Source: Rhodococcus sp. 14-1411-2a (lineage in GTDB: Bacteria; Actinomycetota; Actinomycetes; Mycobacteriales; Mycobacteriaceae). Taken from it: 64,000 bases of DNA. Position numbers and translations under genes: made by a program. Shown here piece after piece: positions 42,203 through 51,215 of this stretch. The stretch covers positions 248,001 to 312,000 of the forward strand of contig NZ_NPGA01000007.1 of NCBI RefSeq assembly GCF_002259485.1, given 5' to 3'. The notes below the pieces were generated by a model that saw only the letters and a program-made list of their open reading frames with translations, was not told the origin of the DNA and made no database searches. Each line of letters starts with the position of its first letter. Within the stretch, counting starts at the first letter, position 1.

Positions 42203-43855
42203 CTACTCCCCCGCGAGACGTTCGGTGCGCGAGTTCAAGGCCTTGACGAACACGTCCGGGATGTCTCGCGGATCCTCGGCGACATAACTCGTTCCGCCGG
42301 TCGCAGCCGAGATCTGCTGCAGTGCAACCGGATCTGCATCACTGGTGACACCGACTGTGATGATCACGATGGGTCGCACCGGATCCTGCTCCTTCTGCAG
42401 CGACGCCAGCAGCTCGTCGAGGGAGATACTGCCCTCGTCCTCGTTGGCACCGTCGGTCAGGATGATGACACTGTTGACGTAGTCGGGGTCGTATCCCTCC
42501 TTGACCCGCCGGAATGCAGCCAACGTGGTGTCGTAGAGCCCCGTTCCGCCGCCGACGAGAGCCGGGAGCCCCCGGATCGAATCGAGAATGGCGTCGCGCT
42601 GCGATTTTCCGTTGAACGTACCGTCGGCCTTACCCATCGGCACCAGCTCACGGTGGTCCTGCTTGCCACCACCGAGCCCGATCGAGAACGCCCACAACCC
42701 CATCTGCGTCTGATCGCTGAAGAGTGAGTTGGCACCTACCGACGCGTCCACGGTCAGCGCGATGCGGGTGGAGTCGCCCGATTTCGCGGCCATCGAACCC
42801 GACACGTCCTCGACGACGAGGGTGCGCAACGGCAGTGCGAGTACGGCCCAGTCCCGCAGCGTCGTCTCGATGGACAGCGGGTTCTTGATCTCGAGCGACG
42901 CAACGGACCCGACGCCTCGGCCGTCGGGAAGTGGTGTGCCACTCGATGTTCGGAAGCCGGCTGCGACCAAGGTCTCGGCGGCAGACGCGGTGGCGAGAAC
43001 CGAGCCCAGTGCGGCTCCGGCCTGCTTGACGCGGTCGTATTCGGGGCCGGCAGGCGCGGTCACGGCCAGCGGGTAGTTGAGGAAATAGCTGCCGGTCGGC
43101 GGAACCGACTCGGTCAGTCCCGATCCCGGATTGTCGGCCTCGTACGCAAGCAGTGCCTGCTCGGTCGCCACGCTGGTGCCACCCTCGGCGGCCACCTGGG
43201 CCACCAGATCCGGGGTGTCGTGTGGAGTGTCCGCGATTCGTCCGAAGTCCTGAGCCATCGGGACCAGGGCCGCCGACACGGCCTTGGCGTCGGAGATTGC
43301 CACCTCGGATTCGGCCAGCGCACCGAGGATCGCGGCATTCGAGGCGCTGCTGGTCAGGGGATCACCGATGCGTTGCCCGGGAAGCTGGAGCACGCTGAGC
43401 CAGGTATCGGTCACCGGCGCGGCATCGGACTTCGAGACCAGGACCGGCAGCGTGTTCGCGACGGAGGCCTTGGCCAGCTCGGGAAGCGCACCGGTCGAGC
43501 GAAGAGTCTTGAGCAGCCACAGCGTCGAATCCGGTATCCACAGGTCCGGGCGATTTTCGGTTCCGGCGATCTCGGTGGCGGTGTCGGCGGGACGTTCGGG
43601 GCGAACCTCGAAGTTCACGCAACCACGATCGAACTCGGTGGCCTGCGCGAGAATCTGCTCGACGGGCTCGGCGATGGAGGTGTCCACGGCGAGCGAGACG
43701 GTGTCGACGGAATCGCAGGAATCAACACCGGACGCGCGGACGGCCTGAACGCCGAACCAACCACCGACCACGACGACGACTGCCACCAGCGCAAGCACCG
43801 ACCAGATCGCGGCCGAACCGAACCGCCGCGCACTACCGCTGTGACGTCCCGACAT
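42203..43855 (-). CDS. membrane-anchored VWA-domain protein, copy 1
   Basis: A 550-residue protein: N-terminal membrane anchor (WSVLALVAVVVVVGGWFGVQ), a solute-binding-protein-like region (about residues 55-330, with LWIPDSTLWL and PPTGSYFLNYPLAV), then a von Willebrand A domain with an intact MIDAS start (VEDVSGSM) and VIILTDGANEDEG. It should stand outside the membrane and bind a ligand or partner through a metal ion. It is a paralogue of the next gene upstream. ATG at 43855; a GTG at 43936 would add a Cys/Arg-rich tail. Confidence 0.8.
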   Translation of the reverse strand: MSGRHSGSARRFGSAAIWSVLALVAVVVVVGGWFGVQAVRASGVDSCDSVDTVSLAVDTSIAEPVEQILAQATEFDRGCVNFEVRPERPADTATEIAGTENRPDLWIPDSTLWLLKTLRSTGALPELAKASVANTLPVLVSKSDAAPVTDTWLSVLQLPGQRIGDPLTSSASNAAILGALAESEVAISDAKAVSAALVPMAQDFGRIADTPHDTPDLVAQVAAEGGTSVATEQALLAYEADNPGSGLTESVPPTGSYFLNYPLAVTAPAGPEYDRVKQAGAALGSVLATASAAETLVAAGFRTSSGTPLPDGRGVGSVASLEIKNPLSIETTLRDWAVLALPLRTLVVEDVSGSMAAKSGDSTRIALTVDASVGANSLFSDQTQMGLWAFSIGLGGGKQDHRELVPMGKADGTFNGKSQRDAILDSIRGLPALVGGGTGLYDTTLAAFRRVKEGYDPDYVNSVIILTDGANEDEGSISLDELLASLQKEQDPVRPIVIITVGVTSDADPVALQQISAATGGTSYVAEDPRDIPDVFVKALNSRTERLAGE

Positions 43856-43939
43856 CGATGCAACCCCCTGCTCGCCCCCCGCTGCACTCACAGGACGAGT
43901 GCAAGCGCACGCGCCCTCAGAAGTGACGCGACGCACAGC

Positions 43940-43945
43940 ATAGTA
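43940..43945 (-). promoter_or_regulatory. -10 box of VWA copy 1
   Basis: On the minus strand TACTAT lies just beyond the stop of VWA copy 2, suggesting that copy 1 has its own promoter with a leader of about 75-80 bases. Confidence 0.4.
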
Positions 43946-43951
43946 GCCTTC

Positions 43952-45583
43952 TCAGCGACCGGAGCGACTTCTCAGCGCATTGACGAAAACGTTCGGGATC
44001 TCCGCGGGATTTCGAGCAACGAAGCTCGTACCACCCGTTGCTGCCGAAATCTGTTGCAGCACACCAGCATCGGCGTCGTCGGTGATGCCGATGGTGACGA
44101 TGACGACCGGCCTGGACGGGTCCTGCTCGGCGCGCAGAGTGGACAGCAGCTCGTCGAGCGCGATGCTGTCGGGGTCCTCGTTGGTGCCGTCGGTGAGGAT
44201 GATGACGCTGTTGACCGCGTCGGGATCGTAGCCCTGCTGCACCGTGCGGAACGCTGCCAACGTGGTGTCGTAGAGACCGGTACCACCTCCGACCAGGGCC
44301 GGAAGCGTTCGAGTCTGCTGCAGCAGCACCTCACGCTGCGTGGTGTTGCCGACTTTTTCGTCCATTCGCCGGATCGGTGCGAGCTCACGGTAGTCCTGCG
44401 ATTCGCCGCCGAGTCCGATCGAGAATGCCCACAACCCCATCGACGCGTTGTCGGGGAACAGTCGATTTCCGGTTTCGCTGGCCTGCACCGTCAATGCGAT
44501 ACGTGAGTCGGCCCCCGCGCTGTAGTTCATCGATCCGGAGACGTCCTCCATCACCAGAGTCCGCGACGGCAGCGCCAACACCTGGTACTGGCGCAGCGTC
44601 GACTCGGCGGCCTGCTGGTCGGCGATCGTCAGAGGCGTCACGTCACCGATCCCGCGATCGGAATCGAGGGGTGCGTTGTCCGCGGAGCGGAACCCCGCAT
44701 CGGACAGAGCCCGCTGCCCCTGTTCGGATTCGATGGCCGTGGCCAGTGCCGTCCCGACGGATTTCGCGGTCTCGTGTCGATCCCCTGCGGGCTCGGTCAC
44801 GGCCAGCGGAAAGTTGAGGAAGATGCTGCCCGTCGGCGGCACCGTCGCGCCCAGTTCGACGTTGTTGTCCTGCTGGTAGGCCAGAAAGGCCTGCTCGGAG
44901 ACCACTGCGACACCGCCGTCGGCAACCAGATCGTCCAGCCGTACCGTCGGATCGGCCTCACCGCGAGTGGCGGCCTGGGCCTGAGCGATGGGGACGAGCG
45001 CCGCTCCGACCGAGTCCAGGGCGGTCTCGTCCGATCCGGCCTCGGCCACCGCGCCCAGGATGGCCGCATCGGATGTGGTGTTGGTCAGCGGGTTGCCGAT
45101 GCGCAGACCTTCGAGCTTCAACGCGGTGAGCCAGGTGTCGAAGAACGGCACCTCGTCCTTGCGGGCCGCGAGCACAGCCGGGGTGCCGGCCACCGACTGA
45201 CTCGCCAGGTCGATCAGCGACGCAGTGGACCGCACGGTCTTGCCGATCCACAGCGAGGAATCCGGAATCCAGAGAGAGGGAACGTCGTCGCCCTTGGCGA
45301 CCGCAGCCGAGACCTGGCCGGATTCGGTTGCGGTGACCTCGATCCGAGCGCAACCGAGGCTTTCCGCGGACGTCTCGTCGACGATCTTCTGCAGCACCGG
45401 CGCGATGGCAGGGTCCGCGGCCAGAGAGTAGGACGCGGGATCGCCGCATTCGGAACCGAATGCCTTCTGCGCGACGACCACTCCGCCGCCCACCACGAGA
45501 AACAGGGCCACGGCCACGACGCCGTACTTGGCGAATCCTCTGCTGCTCGTCGCGGACGACGGGGCACTGTGTCTACCGGGCAT
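43952..45583 (-). CDS. membrane-anchored VWA-domain protein, copy 2
   Basis: A 543-residue paralogue of the following gene with the same layout: N-terminal anchor (VVAVALFLVVGGGVVVAQ), Cys pair (SECGDP and SLGCARIE) likely disulfide-linked, solute-binding-like domain (LWIPDSSLWIGKTVRS, PPTGSIFLNFPLAV), and VWA domain with MEDVSGSMNYS and VIILTDGTNEDPDS. The shared segment PALVGGGTGLYDTTLAAFR is nearly identical in both, pointing to tandem duplication. Function unknown; a surface sensor or assembly factor is possible. Confidence 0.8.
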   Translation of the reverse strand: MPGRHSAPSSATSSRGFAKYGVVAVALFLVVGGGVVVAQKAFGSECGDPASYSLAADPAIAPVLQKIVDETSAESLGCARIEVTATESGQVSAAVAKGDDVPSLWIPDSSLWIGKTVRSTASLIDLASQSVAGTPAVLAARKDEVPFFDTWLTALKLEGLRIGNPLTNTTSDAAILGAVAEAGSDETALDSVGAALVPIAQAQAATRGEADPTVRLDDLVADGGVAVVSEQAFLAYQQDNNVELGATVPPTGSIFLNFPLAVTEPAGDRHETAKSVGTALATAIESEQGQRALSDAGFRSADNAPLDSDRGIGDVTPLTIADQQAAESTLRQYQVLALPSRTLVMEDVSGSMNYSAGADSRIALTVQASETGNRLFPDNASMGLWAFSIGLGGESQDYRELAPIRRMDEKVGNTTQREVLLQQTRTLPALVGGGTGLYDTTLAAFRTVQQGYDPDAVNSVIILTDGTNEDPDSIALDELLSTLRAEQDPSRPVVIVTIGITDDADAGVLQQISAATGGTSFVARNPAEIPNVFVNALRSRSGR

Positions 45584-45632
45584 GGACGGCTCCTACTTCA
45601 CTGGTCGTTCCACAGGCTCCACCCCTGCCGCG

Positions 45633-46064
45633 TCAGGCGTAGATCTTGACGAACGTCTTCAGCGAGTTCTCGATGTCGCCCTTGAGGGCGCGTGCGACGC
45701 CGGACCCGATCGGACCGAACAGCGGCGCGCCGCCGAGGTTGACGTCGATGGTGATCTCGGAGCCTTCACCCTTGGATTTCACGGACAGGTTCAGGCCGAT
45801 CTTGACGCCGCCCTTACCGTTGCCCTTGAGCTCGAGCTTCTTGGGCGGATCGTAGGACTCGATCTTCCAGGACACCCGGTTGCGCATGCCCTTCACGCTG
45901 GCGACGGAATCCAAGGTGGTGCCCACGGCCAGTTGCTCGGGCAGCTCACCGCGCCACGCTTCGTGGATGGAGAGCCACTGCTCGTATCCGGACAGATCGG
46001 ACGCGTGCGCCCACGTCTGCTCGGGGGTGAGTGGGACGTCGAGGGAAACCTTCAGCTTGGCCAC
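45633..46064 (-). CDS. SRPBCC-family protein, Rv0910 toxin-like
   Basis: A 143-residue START/polyketide-cyclase fold protein. It matches my memory of M. tuberculosis Rv0910 along its length (MAKLKVSLDVPLTPEQTWAH; SVKGMRNRVSWKIESYDPPK; GGAPLFGPIGSGVARALKGD). Rv0910 has been described as the toxin of a pair with Rv0909. The Rv0909-like gene here is about 10 kb away at 56119-56307, not adjacent, so a toxin role is uncertain. A hydrophobic-ligand carrier role is the alternative. Confidence 0.82.
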   Translation of the reverse strand: MAKLKVSLDVPLTPEQTWAHASDLSGYEQWLSIHEAWRGELPEQLAVGTTLDSVASVKGMRNRVSWKIESYDPPKKLELKGNGKGGVKIGLNLSVKSKGEGSEITIDVNLGGAPLFGPIGSGVARALKGDIENSLKTFVKIYA

Positions 46065-46089
46065 AGCAGGGATGGTAACCGCTGCACGA

Positions 46090-46127
46090 AAAATGTCCGT
46101 GTGAGGCCTTGCTCACACGGACATTTT
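46090..46127. terminator. 16-bp perfect-stem terminator
   Basis: AAAATGTCCGTGTGAG (46090-46105) pairs perfectly with CTCACACGGACATTTT (46112-46127) around a 6-base loop. The stem carries A on one side and T on the other, so it can work in both directions. It lies just downstream of the acetate symporter gene. Confidence 0.92.
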
Positions 46128-46146
46128 CGGGGGGACCTGCTATCGA

Positions 46147-47781
46147 CTAGTGAGCGCTGGCCTTCTCCGCACCGATACCGGTGAGGGAGCGAACCTCCAT
46201 CTCGGCCTGCTTGTCGGTGTTCTCGGTGTCCTTCGAGATCAGAGTTCCGACGATGCCGAGGATGAATGCCAACGGGATCGAGACGATGCCGGGGTTGGAG
46301 AGCGGGAACCAGGCGAAGTCCGAGCCGGGGACCATCGACGTCGGCGATCCGGAGACGGCCGGGGAGAAGATGATCAGCACGATCGTCGAGATCAGGCCGC
46401 CGTACATGCTGAACAGTGCGCCGGTGGTGGTGAAGCGACGCCAGAACAGCGAGTACAGGATGGTCGGCAGGTTCGCGGCCGCAGCAACGGCGAACGCGAG
46501 TGCCACCAGGAAGGCGATGTTCTGCCCGTTGGCGAGGATGCCGAGGCCGATGGCCAGGACGCCGATTACGACGGCGGTGATCCGCGAGACCTTGACCTGC
46601 TTCTTGTCGTCGACCTTGCCCTTCTTGATGACGCTCGCATAGATGTCGTGAGCGAACGACGCCGAGGCGGTGATCGTCAAGCCGGCGACCACGGCGAGGA
46701 TCGTCGCGAAGGCGACCGCCGAGATGATGCCGAGCAGGATCACGCCGCCGAGCTCGAAGGCCAACAGCGGAGCCGCGGAGTTCTGGCCGCCGGCCGAGGC
46801 CAGGATGCGGTCTGGTCCGACGATCGCTGCGGCTCCGTAGCCGAGCACGAGGGTGAACAGGTAGAACGCACCGATGAGCGCGATGGCCCACACGACGCTG
46901 CGGCGAGCTTCCTTGGCGGTGGGCACCGTGTAGAAGCGCATCAGCACGTGCGGCAGACCCGCGGTACCGAGCACGAGTGCGAGACCGAGCGAGAGGAAGT
47001 TGATCTTCGAGGTGGCACTGCCGCCGTACTGAGCGCCGGGCTCGATGACGTCACGTGCAGCCACGGCCTCGTTGGCCGATCCGGCCACCATGGCCTGCGC
47101 GCTGCCGAGCAGTTCGGAGAAGTTCATGCCGAACTTCGCGAGAACGAGGACGGTCATGAACGCTGCGCCGGTGATGAGCAGGACGGCCTTGATGATCTGC
47201 ACCCAGGTGGTGCCCTTCATTCCGCCGATGAGCACGTACGCGATCATCAGCACGCCGACGATGGCGATGACAATGGACTGTCCGGTGCGGTCGGAGATGT
47301 CGAGCAGCAGTGCGACGAGTCCGCCGGCACCGGCCATCTGCGCGAGCAGGTAGAACAGCGAGACGGTCAGGGTCGACAGCGCGGCCGCGGTGCGAACCGG
47401 GCCCTGCTTGAGCCGGAAGCTCAGTACGTCCGCCATCGTGAATTTGCCGGTGTTCCTGAGCAATTCGGCGACGAGGAGCAGCGCGACGAGCCAGGCGACG
47501 AGGAAACCGATGGAGTACAGGAAGCCGTCGTAACCGTAGACGGCGATGGCACCGGCAATGCCGAGAAAGCTTGCTGCAGAGAGGTAGTCACCGGCGATCG
47601 CGACGCCGTTCTGCGGTCCGGAGAATCCGCCGCCTGCGGTGAAGAACTCCGCGGAGGTCGCATTCTTCTTCGATGCGCGGATGACCACGAACATCGTCAC
47701 GAGTACGAACGCACCGAAGATCGCGATGTTGACGAGTGGTTCACCGACGGTGGTGTCGGTGGCCTGGGCAAGGATGTTCAT
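46147..47781 (-). CDS. actP: SSS-family cation/acetate symporter
   Basis: A 544-residue sodium/solute symporter with about 13 membrane helices, beginning in the usual way (EFFTAGGGFSGPQNGVAIAG, DYLSAASFLGIAG). GTAGLPHVLMRFYTVPTAKE and SASFAHDIYASVIK are ActP/MctC hallmarks. Likely imports acetate, propionate or pyruvate. Its ATG overlaps the stop of the DUF485 gene by one base (TGATG), the standard pairing for this transporter. A GlxR-like site lies before the pair. Confidence 0.9.
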   Translation of the reverse strand: MNILAQATDTTVGEPLVNIAIFGAFVLVTMFVVIRASKKNATSAEFFTAGGGFSGPQNGVAIAGDYLSAASFLGIAGAIAVYGYDGFLYSIGFLVAWLVALLLVAELLRNTGKFTMADVLSFRLKQGPVRTAAALSTLTVSLFYLLAQMAGAGGLVALLLDISDRTGQSIVIAIVGVLMIAYVLIGGMKGTTWVQIIKAVLLITGAAFMTVLVLAKFGMNFSELLGSAQAMVAGSANEAVAARDVIEPGAQYGGSATSKINFLSLGLALVLGTAGLPHVLMRFYTVPTAKEARRSVVWAIALIGAFYLFTLVLGYGAAAIVGPDRILASAGGQNSAAPLLAFELGGVILLGIISAVAFATILAVVAGLTITASASFAHDIYASVIKKGKVDDKKQVKVSRITAVVIGVLAIGLGILANGQNIAFLVALAFAVAAAANLPTILYSLFWRRFTTTGALFSMYGGLISTIVLIIFSPAVSGSPTSMVPGSDFAWFPLSNPGIVSIPLAFILGIVGTLISKDTENTDKQAEMEVRSLTGIGAEKASAH

Positions 47782-48131
47782 CAGCTTTTCGCTCCCTGGG
47801 AGGCTTCCATCTCGGCGCGCAGGGCTGCGGCGCGAGGATCGAGTTCACGGTTGGCGAACTTCACGTAGATGCCCGTGATGGCGAACGTCGTGACGAACTG
47901 GCCGAGGCCGAGCAGCAGCCCGACGTTGATGTTGCCCCACACCTTGGTCGACATGAAGTCGACCGCGTAGGTGCTCAGCAGCACGTAGATGACGTACCAG
48001 ACCAGGAAGAACCCGGCCATCGGGAACACGAAGCTACGCAGACGACGCCGAAGTTCCTGGAACTCTGGACTGGCCTGCATGTCGACGAACGCTTGCGCGT
48101 CCGGTGGCGAATTGGTTTCCGGTGCGGTCAC
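47781..48131 (-). CDS. DUF485 membrane protein
   Basis: A 116-residue protein with two membrane helices (FVFPMAGFFLVWYVIYVLLS and LLLGLGQFVTTFAITGIYV) and the family ending YVKFANRELDP. DUF485 proteins are small partners encoded in front of ActP-type symporters. GTG start with CAGGAG six bases upstream. First gene of a two-gene operon with the symporter. Confidence 0.9.
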   Translation of the reverse strand: MTAPETNSPPDAQAFVDMQASPEFQELRRRLRSFVFPMAGFFLVWYVIYVLLSTYAVDFMSTKVWGNINVGLLLGLGQFVTTFAITGIYVKFANRELDPRAAALRAEMEASQGAKS

Positions 48132-48179
48132 CTTGGACTCCTGAAGTAGATGTGAGCTGTAGCTGACTCGGAACAGTAA

Positions 48180-48195
48180 TGAGAGTCAGGTCACA
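48180..48195. promoter_or_regulatory. GlxR/CRP-like site before the DUF485-actP operon
   Basis: TGAGAGTCAGGTCACA matches TGTGA-N6-TCACA at 9 of 10 informative positions, 49 bp upstream of the DUF485 start. Control of acetate uptake by a CRP-family regulator would be sensible; binding is inferred. Confidence 0.45.
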
Positions 48196-48298
48196 AAATC
48201 AGGAGGTGGTGTCGATCACACGATGGGAAGCGGGAGTGTGCGACAAGCGGTCGAGAATGGCAGTTGAGCGGTGGAGCCTGCGGAATGACCCAGCGGTC

Positions 48299-50041
48299 TC
48301 AGAGCTCGCGCTCGCGATCTTTGCCCATGTCGAGGCCTTCGGGCAGGTGCAGTCGCGCGAAGATGCGGGAGATGTCGGGCGGGACGGTTTTTCGGGTGGC
48401 GAGGCTGACGGCGATCATCGCGGCGAAGGCGACGGGCACGCTGACGGCGGCGGGGTAGCCGAGAATCGCTGCTGCCCAGCCGCCGAGGACGCCGTCGGAG
48501 ATGGGGGTGACGACGGAGATCGACGCAGCGACGAGAGAGATGCCGCCGCCGAGGAACAGTCCGGCTGCCGCTCCCGCCGCGGTGAGTCCGCGCCACCAGA
48601 TGCCCAGTACCAGCAGGGGGCACAGGGTGGATGCGGCGACGGCGAAGACGAGCCCGACGGTGCGCGAGAGGTCCAGGGAGACAACGCCGATCGACAGCGC
48701 CAACGGAACGGCGCCGGCGAGAATCGCGGCGACGCGGAAGTCTCGGACCTTGCCCGAGAGGACGTCGGTACTGAGCACCCCGGCGATGCTGACCAGCAGA
48801 CCGGATGAGGTCGACAGGAAGGCCGCGATGGCACCGGCGGCCACCAGCGCGGCCAGCAGTTGGCCCGGTATTCCGGACAGCACCGAGCCGGGCAGCAGCA
48901 GCACTGCGGCGTCGGATGCTCCGGTGATCAGCAGTTGCGGCACGTACAGGCGGGCGAAGACGCCGAGCACCGTCGGGAACAGGTAGAACATGCCGAGCAA
49001 CGCCAGGACGGTGAGCGAGGTCAACCGCGCCGCTCGGCCGTCCGGGTTGGTGTAGAACCGCACCAGCACGTGCGGCAGGCCGAGGGTTCCGAGGAACGTG
49101 GCCAGAATCAGCGAGTAGACCTGATAGAGGGGATGCGCTCCGCCCAGTCCCCCGCCGGGCATCGCCCACGCTCGGTCGGTGGTCGGCGCGCCTGCGACGA
49201 CGGGAACAGGCGATCCGGCGTCGAGCGTCAGCAACGTGCCCGAGCCCAACCGGTGTTCACCTGCGTCCAGTAGCACTCGCCCGTCGACGCTCTCGTCGTC
49301 GAGGGTTCCCACCACCGACACGACGATCGGCGAATCGACCTGCACGAGAACGTCGGTGGTGATGTCGACGACGGTCTGCTCGGACACGGTCGGCGGGGCG
49401 GGGCTGCCGACGCTACGGTCGTCGGCGAAGAAGTGCACGGCCAGCACCAGTGCCGGGATGGCGATCGCGGTCAGTTTGAGCCAGTACTGGAAGGCCTGGA
49501 CGAAGGTGATCGAACGCATGCCACCGCCGACGACGTTCGCGATGACGATGAGTCCCACCGCCAGGGCCCCGACCCACCCCGGCACCCCCAACAGAATGTT
49601 CAGCGTCAGGCCTGCGCCTTGGAACTGCGGCACCAGGTACAGCGCGCAGATGACCACGACCACGAGCATCGCCACGGTGCGCAACCATGGTGCGCCGAGC
49701 CGGAATTCGACGAAATCGGGCACCGTGTACGCGCCGCTTCGACGCAGCGGTGCGGCGACGAACAGCAGCAGACCCAGGTAGCCGGCGGTGAACCCTACCG
49801 GGTACCACAGCGCATCGGCTCCGTACTTCGCGATGAGCCCCGCAACCCCGAGGAACGATGCAGCAGAGAGGTATTCACCACTGATGGCGGCGGCGTTCCA
49901 GCGTGGACCGACGCTTCGCGAGGCGACCAGGAAGTCGGAGGTGGTGCGTGCCAACCGAACTCCGTAGATACCGATGCCCACGGTGGCCACGGCGGCCGCC
50001 AGCAGCGCGATCACCGTCGCGATCGGAATGGACCCGTTCAC
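48299..50041 (-). CDS. second SSS-family carboxylate symporter with long external insert
   Basis: A 580-residue paralogue of the symporter at 46147-47781 (SGEYLSAASFLGVAGLIAKY; GTLGLPHVLVRFYTNPDGRA). Residues about 205-300 form a polar, beta-rich insert (with SEQTVVDITTDVLVQVDSP) roughly twice the length of the equivalent loop in the first copy. GTG start with AAGGGG eight bases upstream. It probably belongs functionally to the LytS/LytTR gene set upstream, although an inverted gene now separates them. Substrate likely a short carboxylate. Confidence 0.87.
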   Translation of the reverse strand: MNGSIPIATVIALLAAAVATVGIGIYGVRLARTTSDFLVASRSVGPRWNAAAISGEYLSAASFLGVAGLIAKYGADALWYPVGFTAGYLGLLLFVAAPLRRSGAYTVPDFVEFRLGAPWLRTVAMLVVVVICALYLVPQFQGAGLTLNILLGVPGWVGALAVGLIVIANVVGGGMRSITFVQAFQYWLKLTAIAIPALVLAVHFFADDRSVGSPAPPTVSEQTVVDITTDVLVQVDSPIVVSVVGTLDDESVDGRVLLDAGEHRLGSGTLLTLDAGSPVPVVAGAPTTDRAWAMPGGGLGGAHPLYQVYSLILATFLGTLGLPHVLVRFYTNPDGRAARLTSLTVLALLGMFYLFPTVLGVFARLYVPQLLITGASDAAVLLLPGSVLSGIPGQLLAALVAAGAIAAFLSTSSGLLVSIAGVLSTDVLSGKVRDFRVAAILAGAVPLALSIGVVSLDLSRTVGLVFAVAASTLCPLLVLGIWWRGLTAAGAAAGLFLGGGISLVAASISVVTPISDGVLGGWAAAILGYPAAVSVPVAFAAMIAVSLATRKTVPPDISRIFARLHLPEGLDMGKDREREL

Positions 50042-50166
50042 CGAATCCGCCCCTTCTCGCCATGCCCTGCACGGGAACGGCGCACTTCGCGGACCGTAGC
50101 GAAATCGACGACATCTCGGGTCGTGCAGTGGGACGATCTACCGATGCAGTGGACGAGCGCCACCTG

Positions 50167-50829
50167 ATGTCCGTGACGGCAGCCGTCTCTGCGTGTCTTC
50201 CGTTGGCGGCCGGGGCGCTGATCGCGCACCTGCCCACCACGGCGATGGCTGCTGCCCTGGCCACACTCAACACCGGTTCCGTACTCGCTCGGTTCACCGC
50301 CGGATGGCTGGTCGGCGTCACGGTCGTCGGGACGGCAGGCTTGGTGGTCGTGGACACCGCGGTGGTGGCCGCGGACTCGTCCGCCTGGGTGCGGTGGTTG
50401 AGAATCGCGCTCGGCGTCGCTCTGCTGATCCTGGGTGCCCGCAAGCTGATCGAGCGCGTACGACACGGCCCGGCCCGCGAGGAACCGAAATGGGTGGACA
50501 GAGCACGTCGCCTCGACGGTGGCAGGGCATTCGCGACCGCGTTCCTCCTCGGATCGGTCAATCCGAAGAGTGTGGTCATCGCACTGTCGGCCGTGGCGGT
50601 GATCGTGGACGCGTCCTCGGCCGTGGCCGTCCAAGCGGCGGCTCTCGTGGTGTTCGTGGTGGTGTCCAGCCTCGGTGTAGCGGCACCCGCACTCGCGTTG
50701 CTCGTCTTCCGCGACCGTGCTCGCCGGCCACTGAACGCGATCGTCGACGGATTCATCGCGCACAGTGGCCTCGTTCTGGCCGTGATCCTGTTGGGCCTCG
50801 GCACGTACATGACACTGAACGCCCTCTGA
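50167..50829 (+). CDS. GAP-family (SfLAP-like) membrane protein
   Basis: A 220-residue, six-helix membrane protein related to LysE-type exporters and the GAP/sulfolipid-addressing family: GALIAHLPTTAMAAALATLN; GSVNPKSVVIALSA with the family's conserved NPK; C-terminal LVLAVILLGLGTYMTL. In mycobacteria relatives move or address cell-envelope glycolipids. It is on the plus strand between two minus-strand genes that normally sit together, so it looks inserted. ATG at 50167; no clear ribosome site. Confidence 0.7.
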   Translation: MSVTAAVSACLPLAAGALIAHLPTTAMAAALATLNTGSVLARFTAGWLVGVTVVGTAGLVVVDTAVVAADSSAWVRWLRIALGVALLILGARKLIERVRHGPAREEPKWVDRARRLDGGRAFATAFLLGSVNPKSVVIALSAVAVIVDASSAVAVQAAALVVFVVVSSLGVAAPALALLVFRDRARRPLNAIVDGFIAHSGLVLAVILLGLGTYMTLNAL

Positions 50830-50842
50830 TCCCTCGGCGTCG

Positions 50843-51202
50843 TCAATCATCGGTCAAGGCGGTGAAGTCCTGCTCGTTGCGTTCGGCTCGACGCGTATAC
50901 ACCCAGCCGACACCGAACAGCAATGGATAGATCGCCACCCCCAGCACCAACCACGGCAGACCGATACCGAACGGCGCGACGTCGGTGAAGCGGGCGAGGA
51001 GCATGCCCAGCAACGGAATTGCGAACAGAATCGACAGCGTCATCACCGCCAGGCGCACCGACAGCAACAGCTGCGCGCGAACCAGGCTACGAACCAGAGC
51101 GTCGCCGACCTCGGTCTGCTCCTGCACTTCGACGCGGGTGCGCACCATCCGTGCGCCGCGACGTTGCGAGAGCACCACCCGTTGTCGGTGCGGCTGGCTC
51201 AC
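50843..51202 (-). CDS. DUF485-like two-helix membrane protein
   Basis: A 119-residue protein with a basic N-terminus and two membrane helices, ending VGWVYTRRAERNEQDF, which resembles the DUF485 tail. GTG start 13 bases after the LytTR regulator gene, so it is the last gene of the lipase-kinase-regulator operon. By analogy with 47781-48131 it is probably the partner of the symporter at 48299-50041. Confidence 0.65.
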   Translation of the reverse strand: MSQPHRQRVVLSQRRGARMVRTRVEVQEQTEVGDALVRSLVRAQLLLSVRLAVMTLSILFAIPLLGMLLARFTDVAPFGIGLPWLVLGVAIYPLLFGVGWVYTRRAERNEQDFTALTDD

Positions 51203-51215
51203 TGCCGATCCCTCG

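Noticed and set aside
46090..46127. CRP-like TGTGAG...CTCACA pair
   Set aside because: The spacing is 8 rather than 6 bases and the whole segment is a perfect 16-bp terminator stem downstream of the symporter.
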